DNA of 64,000 nt from Cohnella abietis (GTDB lineage Bacteria > Bacillota > Bacilli > Paenibacillales > Paenibacillaceae): contig NZ_AP019400.1 in assembly GCF_004295585.1 (NCBI RefSeq), forward strand, positions 434,001 through 498,000, given 5' to 3'. The stretch's first letter is position 1. Every line of letters starts with the position of its first letter. Below, one piece after another: positions 34,585 through 43,509 of the stretch. A model generated the notes under the pieces. It saw nothing but the letters and a program-made list of their open reading frames with translations, searched no databases and was not told where the DNA came from. A program made the position numbers and the translations under genes.

Positions 34585-35757
34585 ATGGTGCGAGTAATAT
34601 TAGTCGGCGATGAGCAACCAGCACTGGATTTGCTTGAAAAGCTGTTGATAACGATCGGAAACATCGAGATTGTCGGGATGTTTACGAAACCGGATGAAGC
34701 GATAAATAAGTTATTGCAAGAGCGCATAAATGTTGTATTTTTAGATATTGAAATGTCTGGTTCGAACGGTATCGAAGCGGCCAAACACATCAAGGCGATT
34801 GATCCTGGAATCGATGTGGTTTTTGTGACAGCATATCATCATTATGCAGTCGAAGCCTTTGAACTAAATGTCATCGATTACGTGTTGAAACCAACCACAG
34901 CAGAACGATTAAGCAAGACTATCGCACGGATTACGTTAAAACAGAGCGCCGGTAAGCCAGAAAAATTCAAAAAGGAGAGGCAAACTAGGAAGTCCCAATT
35001 TATCTGTTTTGGCCGTTTTGAATGGATAAGAGATGCGAACGCGGAACTAACTTTTCCGGTAAAATGGCGAACATCCAAGGAACGCGAACTGATGGCGTAT
35101 CTCGTTCATCATCGGAATACGTTTGTCACGAAAGAGAAAATTCTGGAGGATATTTGGCCTAATTTAAATATGGAGAAAGGTACCAGATTTTTGCATACCT
35201 GTATCTACAAAATCAGGAGAAAGATAGCGAGTGACGGTGACAACTACAAGCTGGAGTTTCATAACAACTGCTATCGTTTGGAGACGCGCGGGAGAGAGAG
35301 TGATGTCGCCGAATTTGAGCGGGTTATTACTAGCGGTGAAATGGTAATAACGCCGGATTCTATCGGCGAATTCGCTAAGATAGCAAACCTATATAAAAGC
35401 AATTATTTGGAGGAAGATGGTTTTGCTTGGGCTCGTCAAGCGCAGGAAAAATTCAAAAGCGATTATATTGAGTTAATGAGACGAATGGCGGACTATTATC
35501 TCTCCGTACAAAATTACCGCGCGGCGGAGCATTGTCTGCGAAGCACCCTACTTCAAAATCCTTTCCTTGACGACATCAATGAAAGGATGCTTCGAATCTA
35601 CGCGAAGATGGGCGACCGCTTGTCCATGCAGCAGCATTACGAACGATTTACTAAGCTGCTGCAGGAAGAGCTGGGGACCACCCCATTAAAATCCACCGTT
35701 CAATTATTTTCCGAGTTGTACTACGGCGATGACAACGATGATGAGTCGAAGGCGTAA
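34585..35757 (+). CDS. Response regulator with SARP-type output domain
   Basis: A two-component regulator of 390 residues. Residues 1-120 are a receiver (GDE acidic pair, phospho-acceptor Asp in VVFLDIEMSG near 54, Lys in VLKP). About 145-235 form a winged helix (ELMAYLVHHRNTFVTKEKIL), and 240-385 a tetratricopeptide-like BTAD domain (YLSVQNYRAAEHCLRSTL), the layout of SARP-like regulators. GAGGTG precedes the ATG and overlaps the stop of the kinase fragment. With the kinase reduced to its tail, phosphorylation must come from another kinase or not at all. Confidence 0.88.
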   Translation: MVRVILVGDEQPALDLLEKLLITIGNIEIVGMFTKPDEAINKLLQERINVVFLDIEMSGSNGIEAAKHIKAIDPGIDVVFVTAYHHYAVEAFELNVIDYVLKPTTAERLSKTIARITLKQSAGKPEKFKKERQTRKSQFICFGRFEWIRDANAELTFPVKWRTSKERELMAYLVHHRNTFVTKEKILEDIWPNLNMEKGTRFLHTCIYKIRRKIASDGDNYKLEFHNNCYRLETRGRESDVAEFERVITSGEMVITPDSIGEFAKIANLYKSNYLEEDGFAWARQAQEKFKSDYIELMRRMADYYLSVQNYRAAEHCLRSTLLQNPFLDDINERMLRIYAKMGDRLSMQQHYERFTKLLQEELGTTPLKSTVQLFSELYYGDDNDDESKA

Positions 35758-35829
35758 GCCGTTTTTTTGCAGTGGGCGGTGGCACGAAGAACGACAAGTG
35801 GATGAGGCTCGTTGCGGATATTACCGGCA

Positions 35830-35877
35830 AAGAGCTGTTATTGATGTTCACCATGGACATTCGTAACAGCTCTTTTG
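35830..35877. terminator. Terminator-like hairpin
   Basis: AAGAGCTGTTA/TAACAGCTCTT stem with an inner ATGT/ACAT stem, then TTTT. It lies between the response regulator and the convergent VOC gene and may serve both strands. Confidence 0.5.
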
Positions 35878-35983
35878 CATGCGGCTCTGCTCTCCTGTAC
35901 TTCATCTATTCAAGGAATCCAGATATTTTATTGAATCAGATTTTCAGGAATGTTCTTTCGGGTTCCGTCCAGACCCAGTTTCT

Positions 35984-36406
35984 TCAATGGGCATCTGCAT
36001 CCACATCCTGAATCAACTCTACGGTTTCTCCACCGGGAGCATTAAGAAAGCCGTATTTCATATGAACGATCTGGCCGGAGCGGGTAGGAATGTGGGAGAT
36101 GGCAGGCTTGGTGGCGACAGTGGCGCCGTTGGCAATCGCTCTTTCGTAAGCAGCTTCCATATCGTCGGTCCAAATGGCAACATGCTGCCATTTGCCAAGG
36201 GAAAACGGTTCGGGACTGCCGAATATTTCCAATAAATCACCGGTGCCCAGATCCAGAATAAAGGCGTGGTCCTCTTTCCCTTCTGCACCCCATTCTGCAA
36301 CAAGTGCAGCATCAAAGGCATTTATATAGAAGTTTGCGGCAGTATGTAAATCAGGCACGCGCAGACAAACGTGATGGATACCCTTTTGTTTTAATTTAGA
36401 ATACAT
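35984..36406 (-). CDS. VOC-family protein (glyoxalase/dioxygenase fold)
   Basis: A metal-dependent-fold protein of 140 residues: IHHVCLRVPDLHTAANFYINAF opens the first beta-alpha-beta-beta-beta unit (in pieces, about 10-31), LLEIF and WQHVAIWTDD follow, and the end reads APGGETVELIQD. Candidate metal ligands are His12, His76 and Glu near 128. A close paralogue lies at 45482 in the operon across the operator array, with the same HHVCL start and VE(L/F)IQD end. The pair may act on related sugar-derived intermediates, for example as epimerases or lyases; the reaction is not known. Confidence 0.82.
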   Translation of the reverse strand: MYSKLKQKGIHHVCLRVPDLHTAANFYINAFDAALVAEWGAEGKEDHAFILDLGTGDLLEIFGSPEPFSLGKWQHVAIWTDDMEAAYERAIANGATVATKPAISHIPTRSGQIVHMKYGFLNAPGGETVELIQDVDADAH

Positions 36407-36449
36407 AATTTTAACACCATACCTTTCTTATAGTCGTGAAATTTTGTTT

Positions 36450-37220
36450 TTATAGTCTGTGATCTAGATTTTCGCGAGCATCACGGCTGAGGTAGCCGTC
36501 GTCTGATGTCGGAATAATCATATCGGGACTCGGCGCCATCCATTTTGCGGCATTGCGCAGTACCTGGTGGATTTCCTTCTGATACAGGATAGGAAATGTT
36601 TCATGTCCGGGGGTGAACTGGAACAGTTTTCCCCTTCCGCGGAAATAAACGTTGCCGCTGCGGCAGACATCGCCGCCCTCCCACCAGGCAATAAAGACGG
36701 TTTGATCCGGTTCGGGAATCAGTTGCGGTTCACCGTACATTTCATCTGCGGGAATTTCGATGCATTCGTTTATGCCATAGGCGATGGGATGACCTGGATT
36801 GATGACCCAGACTTTTTCCTTTTCACCCTTGGGCATGGTGCGAAAGCGCCCCCAAAGTCCCGCATCATAATAAATGCCAAGCATTCTCTGCCAGGGTTTC
36901 GAAAAGATAGAGGAATGGAGGGCGACAAAACCCATTCCGCGGTTGACGACATGATAGCAGATCCGGTTTGCAACTGTGTCATCAAAGGCAGCATTGTCGA
37001 TGTGGCTCCACCAGATAAGAACATCGGTAGCCGCCAGGACTTCTTCGGAGAGTCCGTGAGAGGGCATATCCTGAGTGGCAATTGTTACTTCAAAATCATC
37101 ATAGCCATGAAAAGCCTGGGCGATAGCAGCATGAATACCATCGGGATAGATTGATTTCACGGGCTCACTGCGGTCCTGATTGTGCTCGTTAAATATGGTG
37201 ATATGGATTTTTCGTTCCAT
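36450..37220 (-). CDS. ThuA-family protein
   Basis: A cytoplasmic protein of 256 residues of the ThuA family, a class-I glutamine-amidotransferase-like fold without the catalytic cysteine triad, found in trehalose and other glycoside utilisation operons. Typical segments are DVLIWWSHIDNAAFDD, GMGFVALHSSIF, NPGHPIA and FQFTPGHETFP. In related systems such proteins help process 3-keto sugars. A second ThuA gene lies at 42849. It sits between the LacI regulator and a VOC gene on one strand, 43 bases from the latter. Confidence 0.88.
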   Translation of the reverse strand: MERKIHITIFNEHNQDRSEPVKSIYPDGIHAAIAQAFHGYDDFEVTIATQDMPSHGLSEEVLAATDVLIWWSHIDNAAFDDTVANRICYHVVNRGMGFVALHSSIFSKPWQRMLGIYYDAGLWGRFRTMPKGEKEKVWVINPGHPIAYGINECIEIPADEMYGEPQLIPEPDQTVFIAWWEGGDVCRSGNVYFRGRGKLFQFTPGHETFPILYQKEIHQVLRNAAKWMAPSPDMIIPTSDDGYLSRDARENLDHRL

Positions 37221-37363
37221 TAGGAGTATCCCCTCTCTGTAGGTTTAGTCCTGAAAGCCGTGATAGTCGAGGATTGCACAGGGCTTTTTCAGCTGTCTAG
37301 CCGCAATCGTAGATTCTTTTTAAGTTCCTCTGCCGTTGTAAGCAGACCTATTCAAATCGAGTG

Positions 37364-38446
37364 CTAGTGTTCGAATGGAAAACCCTGACGGGCACCACAA
37401 GATTCCCGGATGATTAAATGAGGCTCATGGGAAATGTTGATCCCTTCGGAATCTTTGTTGATAGCGCTTATCAAGGTCATGATGGACATGCGTCCCAGGT
37501 AACTGTTCTGCTGATCCAGCGTTGTCAGGCGAGGGCACGTATATTCGCCTGAAGGAAACTGATCACAGCTGACAACAGATATATCTTCCGGTACACGTAG
37601 TCCTTTATCTGCTATCGCCCGGATGGCACCCTGCGCTACTGCATCGTTCATGCAGATAATTGCGGTAGGGGTCGTTTCCGTTTGTTCCAGCAGTTTTGCC
37701 ATGGCTCGATAGCCGTCTGGTGCGTAATAATTGCTTAAAGAAATCATGGAGGGGTCGAAGGGGATAGCGAGGTTCTTCAGCGTCTGTGTATACGCAGCCA
37801 GTCTGGCTGTGGTCGTACGAATCCCTTCCTCGCCTCCAACAAAGCCTATCCTGCGGCGACCCAGCGCCAGTAGATGATGGATCAGGCCAGATATACCGCC
37901 GCTTAAATTTCGGTTCAAGAAGGTACAATTGCAGTCTGGAACGGACTGTCCCAGAATGACTACTGGAATCTGTCTGCCCATACGATTTAAGGCTTCTTTA
38001 TAGGAATCAGAAATATTATCTCGGTCGATTTCACCACCCAGAATCAATACACCATCCACCTTTTTATCCAGCATCATCTGAAAATAGGTTTTTTCCGGTA
38101 TGGCATCGGAAACGCCATGGTTGGATCCACCATAGAAGGTGTTGCATAAAATGATGGAATACCCGAAATCTACCGCGTAGCGTTGGATCTCCAGATATAG
38201 CTCACTAAAGTATGGATTTGTAATGTCGGATACGATAATTCCTAGTGTTTGGGTATGGTTACTGGTCATAGCACGTGCCACGGAGCTTGGTGAAAATTGG
38301 TATTTGTTGATGATGTCAGTCACATGTGCCTTTGTCTTTGCGGAAACATAAGGACTGTTGTTGATAACGCGAGATATTGTGGAAACAGACATCCCGCTCA
38401 ACTCTGCGATTTTATAGATGGTAAGGCTTTTCTGATCATCTGACAT
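37364..38446 (-). CDS. LacI-family regulator
   Basis: A repressor of 360 residues. The helix-turn-helix and hinge are at the N-terminus (TIYKIAELSGMSVSTISRVI, then SSVARAM), and the remainder is a sugar-binding-protein fold (LGIIVSDITNPYFSEL; AIICMNDAVAQGAIRA; ISVVSCDQFPSGEYTCP). AAAGG precedes the ATG. It stands beside an array of palindromes of the GGTACCGGTACC type, the classic shape for LacI-family sites, with one copy just upstream of its own gene. It should repress the importer operon and itself until the sugar or a derivative binds. Confidence 0.92.
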   Translation of the reverse strand: MSDDQKSLTIYKIAELSGMSVSTISRVINNSPYVSAKTKAHVTDIINKYQFSPSSVARAMTSNHTQTLGIIVSDITNPYFSELYLEIQRYAVDFGYSIILCNTFYGGSNHGVSDAIPEKTYFQMMLDKKVDGVLILGGEIDRDNISDSYKEALNRMGRQIPVVILGQSVPDCNCTFLNRNLSGGISGLIHHLLALGRRRIGFVGGEEGIRTTTARLAAYTQTLKNLAIPFDPSMISLSNYYAPDGYRAMAKLLEQTETTPTAIICMNDAVAQGAIRAIADKGLRVPEDISVVSCDQFPSGEYTCPRLTTLDQQNSYLGRMSIMTLISAINKDSEGINISHEPHLIIRESCGARQGFPFEH

Positions 38447-38495
38447 GATAAAATTCCTTTCTAAATATCATCTATATAGGAACACCCACATATGA

Positions 38496-38515
38496 AATTG
38501 AAACCGGTACCAGGA
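38496..38515. promoter_or_regulatory. LacI-type operator 1 (weak)
   Basis: Contains ACCGGTACC; one half matches the strong site fully, the other partly. It is about 50 bases upstream of the LacI start, suited to autoregulation. Confidence 0.5.
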
Positions 38516-38623
38516 TGTCGTATTAAGTGTACTATATGCTTTAAAAAACAGGAAAAAAAAGCAATTTAACATTTTTCTTAATTGTAGTATGGGAAAAATT
38601 AAAAGTCAACGTAAAACGAACGG

Positions 38624-38643
38624 TTTTGGTACCGATACCAAAA
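38624..38643. promoter_or_regulatory. LacI-type operator 2
   Basis: TTTTGGTACCGATACCAAAA, a dyad with one broken pair. Confidence 0.72.
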
Positions 38644-38687
38644 CAAAGTGAGTGCACAGAAAAAACAAAATTTATGTTAAAATAATA

Positions 38688-38716
38688 TTGACAAAGTCGA
38701 ATGAGTTAATTTATAG
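38688..38716 (+). promoter_or_regulatory. Promoter candidate in the operator array
   Basis: TTGACA, 17 bases, TTATAG, between operators 2 and 3. It could drive the importer operon with a leader of some 430 bases. Confidence 0.45.
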
Positions 38717-38780
38717 TTCAATTCAGGAAGTGGAATTGCCAAAAATAATAAGTGGAGGTTGCTATTATTTTTTTATTTCA

Positions 38781-38800
38781 TTTTGGTACCGGTACCAAAA
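38781..38800. promoter_or_regulatory. LacI-type operator 3 (perfect)
   Basis: TTTTGGTACCGGTACCAAAA, a perfect 20-base palindrome and the best site of the array. Confidence 0.85.
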
Positions 38801-38917
38801 GTGTGTTGAGGTGAATTTAGATTTGAGAAAGTTCAAAAGTTTAATTTGCAGTTAAGGTTAGGGAGTCAAAATGACGAAAAAGTGATAAACGAAAGATGCA
38901 TTCATTTTTTTATTCCA

Positions 38918-38937
38918 TTTTGGCACCGGTACCAAAA
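38918..38937. promoter_or_regulatory. LacI-type operator 4
   Basis: TTTTGGCACCGGTACCAAAA, one change from the perfect palindrome. Confidence 0.78.
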
Positions 38938-39049
38938 AATGTTAAAGTAAATTTTACTCTAACAAAAATGAAAAGTTTAATTTGCAATTCAGGTTAAGAA
39001 GTAAAATACCAAAAATGATAAAGGGAGTTTTCTAAAATTTTTTGCTCCA

Positions 39050-39069
39050 TTTTGACACCGCTTTCAAAA
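39050..39069. promoter_or_regulatory. LacI-type operator 5 (degenerate)
   Basis: TTTTGACACCGCTTTCAAAA keeps the flanks and centre of the site but several changes weaken the dyad. Confidence 0.5.
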
Positions 39070-39114
39070 ACTCGTTAAGGTAAATTTGATATTAAGAATG
39101 CCCTTAAAATAAGG

Positions 39115-39134
39115 CTTTGGTATCAATACCAAAA
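39115..39134. promoter_or_regulatory. LacI-type operator 6
   Basis: CTTTGGTATCAATACCAAAA, a good dyad 18 bases upstream of the permease start. Confidence 0.7.
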
Positions 39135-39152
39135 GTAAAGGGAGAAGTTGCG

Positions 39153-40133
39153 ATGCGAAAGGACAGCGAGATGAAAAAGACAGCGCAGAATCAGCTGATG
39201 AAACAAAAGAAGGGTGGTGTATTCAGTGAGCTGAACAGACACAAGACTTTATATGTAATGACGATTCCAGCTTTGTGCTTCTTCCTGATTTTTAGCTATA
39301 TTCCCATGATGGGTGTGTATTATGCATTTATTGATTATGACTTTGGCAAAGGTGTTCTTAATAGTCCGTTTGTGGGTCTGAAGAATTTTCAGTATTTCGT
39401 TTCCGGCGGATGGGACGCACCAATCATTTACTTAACCAAGAATACGATTCTGTATAATCTGGTGTTCATTCTCTTAGGAAATATCATGCAGGTTATGTTT
39501 GCCATCATGATTACGACGATTGTAGGAAGGTTCTTTAAGAGATTTGCGCAATCGGTGATGCTACTGCCACACTTTGTCTCTTACGTAATCGTGGGAACGA
39601 TTGCCTACAATATTTTCAACAGCAACTACGGCGTGCTCAATTCGATGCTTAAGGCTTTGGGCGGAAGCGGGATCAGCGTGTATATGATCGAATGGATATG
39701 GCCGTTTATCATCACATTTTTCTTCCTATGGAAAGGTACCGGCTTTGGTATGGTTGTGTATCTTGCTGCAATCACGGGCTTTGACCGGGAGGTTTACGAA
39801 GCAGCAAAAATCGACGGTTGTAACCTAGTTAAGGAAATCAGGTACATCACGCTGCCGATGTTGAAGCCAACCTTTATTATGCTTGTGCTGTTCAGCCTTG
39901 GCGGAATCATGAAAGGCCAGTTTGAATTGTTCTATAACCTGATCCAGAGAAACGGGCAGCTATTCAATGTAACAGATGTTCTGGATACCTACATCTACCG
40001 CGCGATGACCGTTAATTTCAATCTCGGGACCTCTACGGCGGCCGGCGTTTACCAGTCCGTATTTGGTTTTATCCTTGTGGTTACAGTTAACAGGATCATA
40101 CGCAAGACGAGTCCGGAGAATGCCTTATTCTAA
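39153..40133 (+). CDS. lplB: ABC sugar permease, LplB type
   Basis: A membrane permease of 326 residues with six hydrophobic helices. The cytoplasmic EAA loop (EVYEAAKIDGCNLVKEIRYI) contacts the ATPase. It belongs to the LplB family that imports complex carbohydrates in Paenibacillus and Bacillus. The ATG at 39153 has GGAG eight bases upstream; the frame runs back into operator 6 but that is not coding. First gene of the importer operon. No ATPase gene is present, as is usual where a shared MsmX-type ATPase serves several importers. Confidence 0.92.
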   Translation: MRKDSEMKKTAQNQLMKQKKGGVFSELNRHKTLYVMTIPALCFFLIFSYIPMMGVYYAFIDYDFGKGVLNSPFVGLKNFQYFVSGGWDAPIIYLTKNTILYNLVFILLGNIMQVMFAIMITTIVGRFFKRFAQSVMLLPHFVSYVIVGTIAYNIFNSNYGVLNSMLKALGGSGISVYMIEWIWPFIITFFFLWKGTGFGMVVYLAAITGFDREVYEAAKIDGCNLVKEIRYITLPMLKPTFIMLVLFSLGGIMKGQFELFYNLIQRNGQLFNVTDVLDTYIYRAMTVNFNLGTSTAAGVYQSVFGFILVVTVNRIIRKTSPENALF

Positions 40134-40152
40134 ATAAGGGGAGTTGAGAAAG

Positions 40153-41037
40153 ATGCATACACATAAAGTATCCGCTAGTGAACAAGCATTAAAAGTATTT
40201 TTCTATACCGTTCTTACAATTGGGTCTCTTGTCTGCGTACTACCCTTTATTCTGATCATTTCCGGTTCTTTTTCGGATAGCGTACAGATATTGCAAAAGG
40301 GTTACTCTATTCTGCCCAGGGGATTCTCGTTGGATGGCTACCGCAGTATTTTCCTGTTTCCGATTCAGATAATTAAAGCCTATGGCGTCAGTATCTTTGT
40401 AACCGGCGCGGGAACAGGCATTGGTCTGATGGTTATGACCCTCTGCGGTTATGCCATTTCCAGAAGCGAATTAAAATATCGCAATGTCATTTCTTTCACC
40501 ATTTATTTTACGACTCTTTTTTCCGGCGGTTTGGTACCCTGGTATATCGTAGTTACCAAGCTGGGATTAAAGAACAGCATCTGGGCGTTAATCATTCCGT
40601 CCATCTGTAGCTCGTTCTATATCTTGCTCATCCGTAATTTCATGAAAACAATTCCAGAAGCCCTTGTGGAATCCGCTAGGCTGGAAGGAGCAGGGGAGTT
40701 TCGTACCCTGTTACAGATTGTCGTACCGATGTCAAAGCCGATTCTGGCCACCATTGCCTTGTTTCTGGCACTTGCCTACTGGAATGACTGGTACCTGGCT
40801 TCCCTTTATATTTCAAAAGCCGATTTGTGGCCTCTACAATACCGGTTATACAACATCTTGAATGCTGCCTCCAAGATCGCGTCGGTCGGAGCGGAGAACT
40901 TTACCAGCAAAATTCTGCCGACAGAGACTCAGAAGCTGGCGAACGCGATTGTGGCCACAGGACCGATCATTTTCTTATATCCTTTCCTGCAGAAGTACTT
41001 TGTTCAGGGTATTTCCATCGGCGCAGTAAAAGGATAA
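40153..41037 (+). CDS. ytcP: ABC sugar permease, YtcP/CUT1 type
   Basis: The second permease of the heterodimer, 294 residues with six helices and the EAA loop (EALVESARLEGAGEFRTLLQ). The ATG at 40153 is used, with AAGGGGAG upstream; a TTG three codons earlier is too close to that site. The gap from the first permease gene is 19 bases, so they are translated together. Confidence 0.92.
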   Translation: MHTHKVSASEQALKVFFYTVLTIGSLVCVLPFILIISGSFSDSVQILQKGYSILPRGFSLDGYRSIFLFPIQIIKAYGVSIFVTGAGTGIGLMVMTLCGYAISRSELKYRNVISFTIYFTTLFSGGLVPWYIVVTKLGLKNSIWALIIPSICSSFYILLIRNFMKTIPEALVESARLEGAGEFRTLLQIVVPMSKPILATIALFLALAYWNDWYLASLYISKADLWPLQYRLYNILNAASKIASVGAENFTSKILPTETQKLANAIVATGPIIFLYPFLQKYFVQGISIGAVKG

Positions 41038-41145
41038 TTCCAATGCGGTAGTAATGCAAATTACTATATATACCTACTTTTTGAGAATTGGGGCAAGGGT
41101 CAAAAAGCAGGAACATTTCCTATCCAAATGAGGAGGCAACTGAAG

Positions 41146-42720
41146 ATGAGAGAAAGAGCTAAGAAACTGACGGTAGGGTTATTGGGAGTAGCGATGGTTT
41201 TTGGCAGTGTGGCGTGCAGCAGTAAGGAAGTGACAGAAAGTAGCACTAAGGCACCGACAGAAAGTAAGGCTAGCTCGGGATATACGGGTGATTTGGATTA
41301 CGTAAAGCTCAGAATGTATGCGATTTCAGATGCGCCCAATAATACGGACCTGGCAAAGAAGTATTGGGAAAAGCTCAATGAAAGATTAAAAAAGGAACTG
41401 AATACGACGATTGAGTTCACTTATGCGGCAGGCAACGATTACAAAAACAACTATGCTCTGGCTATTGCCTCGGGAGAAAAATATGACCTGATGCAAGCCG
41501 CTCCCGGCTGGTTGGATTATGAAAGCTATGCATCGAAAAACGCGTTTAAGCCGCTTGATGATCTGCTGCCGAAGTATGCACCGTACATTTGGAAGACTCT
41601 TCCAAAGACGACGTGGGATGCAGCATCCGTCAAAGGAAAGATCTTTGGTGTTCCCGTTCTGGAAACAGGGATAACAGCACCCGCCTTCGTATACAGAGAG
41701 GATTTAAGAAAGAAACACAATCTGCCTGAAATCAAGTCCATGGATGATATTGAGACCTATCTGCAGGGGATCAAGGACAATGAGTCGGGAATCGTCCCGA
41801 GCGATGATTATCAGAGTCAGGTATATGGTACTTCTTGGATTTACACCACGCCTTTTGTCGGAATCGATGAAGTTCATGACAGAATTTACAACTTTGTATA
41901 CGACCCTAGAGACGGTCAAGTGCTCAGTGTTATCGAGACCCCTGAATTCAAAAATTATATGTATAAAATGAAAGATTGGGCTGACCGTGGCTTCTGGTCT
42001 TCCAGCGTACTTACCAGCACGAACTGGGGTGTATTCCAGGTACTCAACGGAGTAGCGGCGGCATCCTTCAATGAGCAACTGCCTGGCTATAACAACCATG
42101 CGACACAGGTAGAAAGGGAACATGGCACCGAGGGCTGGGAATTGAATTACTTTATGTATTTTGAAGGAAATCCGGACTCCGTTCTTTCTGGCAGCACAAC
42201 CAGAAATATGACGGCAATCTCAACGAACGCTGAGAATCCTGAACGAGCACTGATGGTGCTGGATTATATCCAGCAAAATGAAGATCTCTGGAATACCATT
42301 ACTTATGGTACAGAAGGTATCAACTACAACCTGACTGCAGATGGAACGATCGATACGGCAAACATTGCAGAAGGTGCAGCCTTTAACTATTTCCCTAGTA
42401 GTATGTTCGCAAATGCTAACTTCAAGAAGCGCAAAAGCGATGCTTGGGTAAATTATGAAAAGATGATGGAAAAGATCAACAACAAGGTGGTACCAGACAT
42501 TTTTGAAGGCTTTGTACTGGATAAGAGCAGCATCGAAATCGAGTATACAGCACTTAATGATGTAAATAGCCAATACGGAATCCCGCTAGAGGCAGGTCTT
42601 GTCAGCGATGTGGATAAGGCATACCAGAAATATCTGGAGAAAGCCAAAGCTGCAGGTCTGGACAAGGTTAGGGCAGAAGTCGAAAAACAAGTCAGTGCAT
42701 GGCTCGCATCTAAAAAGTAA
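41146..42720 (+). CDS. Sugar-binding lipoprotein of the importer
   Basis: An extracellular solute-binding lipoprotein of 524 residues, the large type that accompanies LplB/YtcP permeases. Its signal ends in a lipobox (FGSVACSS, Cys near 24), followed by a Ser/Thr/Lys linker and the two-lobe binding fold. AGGAGG stands nine bases before the ATG at 41146; an earlier in-frame ATG precedes the site and is rejected. It defines substrate specificity, which cannot be deduced here; the length suggests an oligosaccharide. Confidence 0.92.
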   Translation: MRERAKKLTVGLLGVAMVFGSVACSSKEVTESSTKAPTESKASSGYTGDLDYVKLRMYAISDAPNNTDLAKKYWEKLNERLKKELNTTIEFTYAAGNDYKNNYALAIASGEKYDLMQAAPGWLDYESYASKNAFKPLDDLLPKYAPYIWKTLPKTTWDAASVKGKIFGVPVLETGITAPAFVYREDLRKKHNLPEIKSMDDIETYLQGIKDNESGIVPSDDYQSQVYGTSWIYTTPFVGIDEVHDRIYNFVYDPRDGQVLSVIETPEFKNYMYKMKDWADRGFWSSSVLTSTNWGVFQVLNGVAAASFNEQLPGYNNHATQVEREHGTEGWELNYFMYFEGNPDSVLSGSTTRNMTAISTNAENPERALMVLDYIQQNEDLWNTITYGTEGINYNLTADGTIDTANIAEGAAFNYFPSSMFANANFKKRKSDAWVNYEKMMEKINNKVVPDIFEGFVLDKSSIEIEYTALNDVNSQYGIPLEAGLVSDVDKAYQKYLEKAKAAGLDKVRAEVEKQVSAWLASKK

Positions 42721-42738
42721 TGAAAGACGGATGGACAG

Positions 42739-42768
42739 CCCCGTCCTTTCCCCAAGGGAAGGGACGGG
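42739..42768 (+). terminator. Intercistronic stem-loop after the binding-protein gene
   Basis: CCCGTCC/GGACGGG stem continued by TTTCCC/GGGAAG, with a tiny loop and no T-run. Such structures after binding-protein genes usually protect the upstream mRNA and lower expression of the genes downstream. Confidence 0.55.
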
Positions 42769-42848
42769 ATTAGAATACCAACGACATCCTGATTATGTAT
42801 GCCGGCGTGGAAGCTTATAACATCGTAACGGTGAGGAGTGCAGGTACT

Positions 42849-43490
42849 ATGAAGAATGTAGTGTATATTATTCGCGATGATATCAACCATCCGAAGGAAG
42901 TCATAGATCCGGTTATGGAAAAGGTGTTCGACGCGGAGCGGTGGGAGGTTATCCTCACTGACCGGGCGAAAGATTTGATCGAGACCGAGGCAGTGGTAGA
43001 TCTGACTTTGTTCTTTACTAACGGGCGTCCTGAAGGGGAAACCAATATGACCCTGGAAGAGCAGCGGCAGATTGTCCAAAAGGTGAGGAACGGCATGGGT
43101 ATGATGTTCATTCATGCTGGACTTGTTCTCATCGAGTCCGACAGCCCGTTCTATACGGAACTAAACTCCGGCCGATTCATTGAGCATTCTCCCCATCACG
43201 TAGAGGTGACGAATAACCCGGTAACCAGCTTCAAGCATCCGATTATCGAGGGCATCGAGCCGTTCACTGCGGTCGACGAGCATTACTACTGTCAAGTGGA
43301 TACGACGAAAACCGATGTGATTCTGTTCAGCACTTCTCAGCATGTGACGGCAGTAGGGGGATGGGCACATCAGGTTGGGGCAGGTAAAATCGTGGCGCTG
43401 ACTCCTGGACATAATCCGGAGGCGCTGGGCCATCCTCAAATGATTCAGCTCATGAAGAACGGTGTGGACTGGGCTGCTCGCCAGAGCTAG
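42849..43490 (+). CDS. ThuA-family protein
   Basis: A protein of 213 residues, shorter paralogue of the one at 36450, with GMGMMFIHAGLVLI, SFKHPIIEGIEP and VALTPGHNPEALGHP at the family positions. GAGGAG precedes the ATG at 42849; an upstream ATG in frame has no such site. In the operon it comes between the importer and the sugar isomerase/epimerase. A role in handling an oxidised (keto) sugar is inferred from ThuA genes in other glycoside loci. Confidence 0.85.
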   Translation: MKNVVYIIRDDINHPKEVIDPVMEKVFDAERWEVILTDRAKDLIETEAVVDLTLFFTNGRPEGETNMTLEEQRQIVQKVRNGMGMMFIHAGLVLIESDSPFYTELNSGRFIEHSPHHVEVTNNPVTSFKHPIIEGIEPFTAVDEHYYCQVDTTKTDVILFSTSQHVTAVGGWAHQVGAGKIVALTPGHNPEALGHPQMIQLMKNGVDWAARQS

Positions 43491-43509
43491 AACATAACGA
43501 GGGAGCGAT

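Larger units (their letters stand above)
38660..39069. repeat. Degenerate tandem repeat of the operator region
   Basis: The blocks between operators are themselves related. AAAAGTTTAATTTGCA occurs at 38835 and 38971, 136 bases apart, with an AAAATGA(C)...GATAAA continuation in both; a poorer version starts near 38704. Each unit ends in an operator. The promoter region has been duplicated at least twice and then diverged. Confidence 0.7.
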
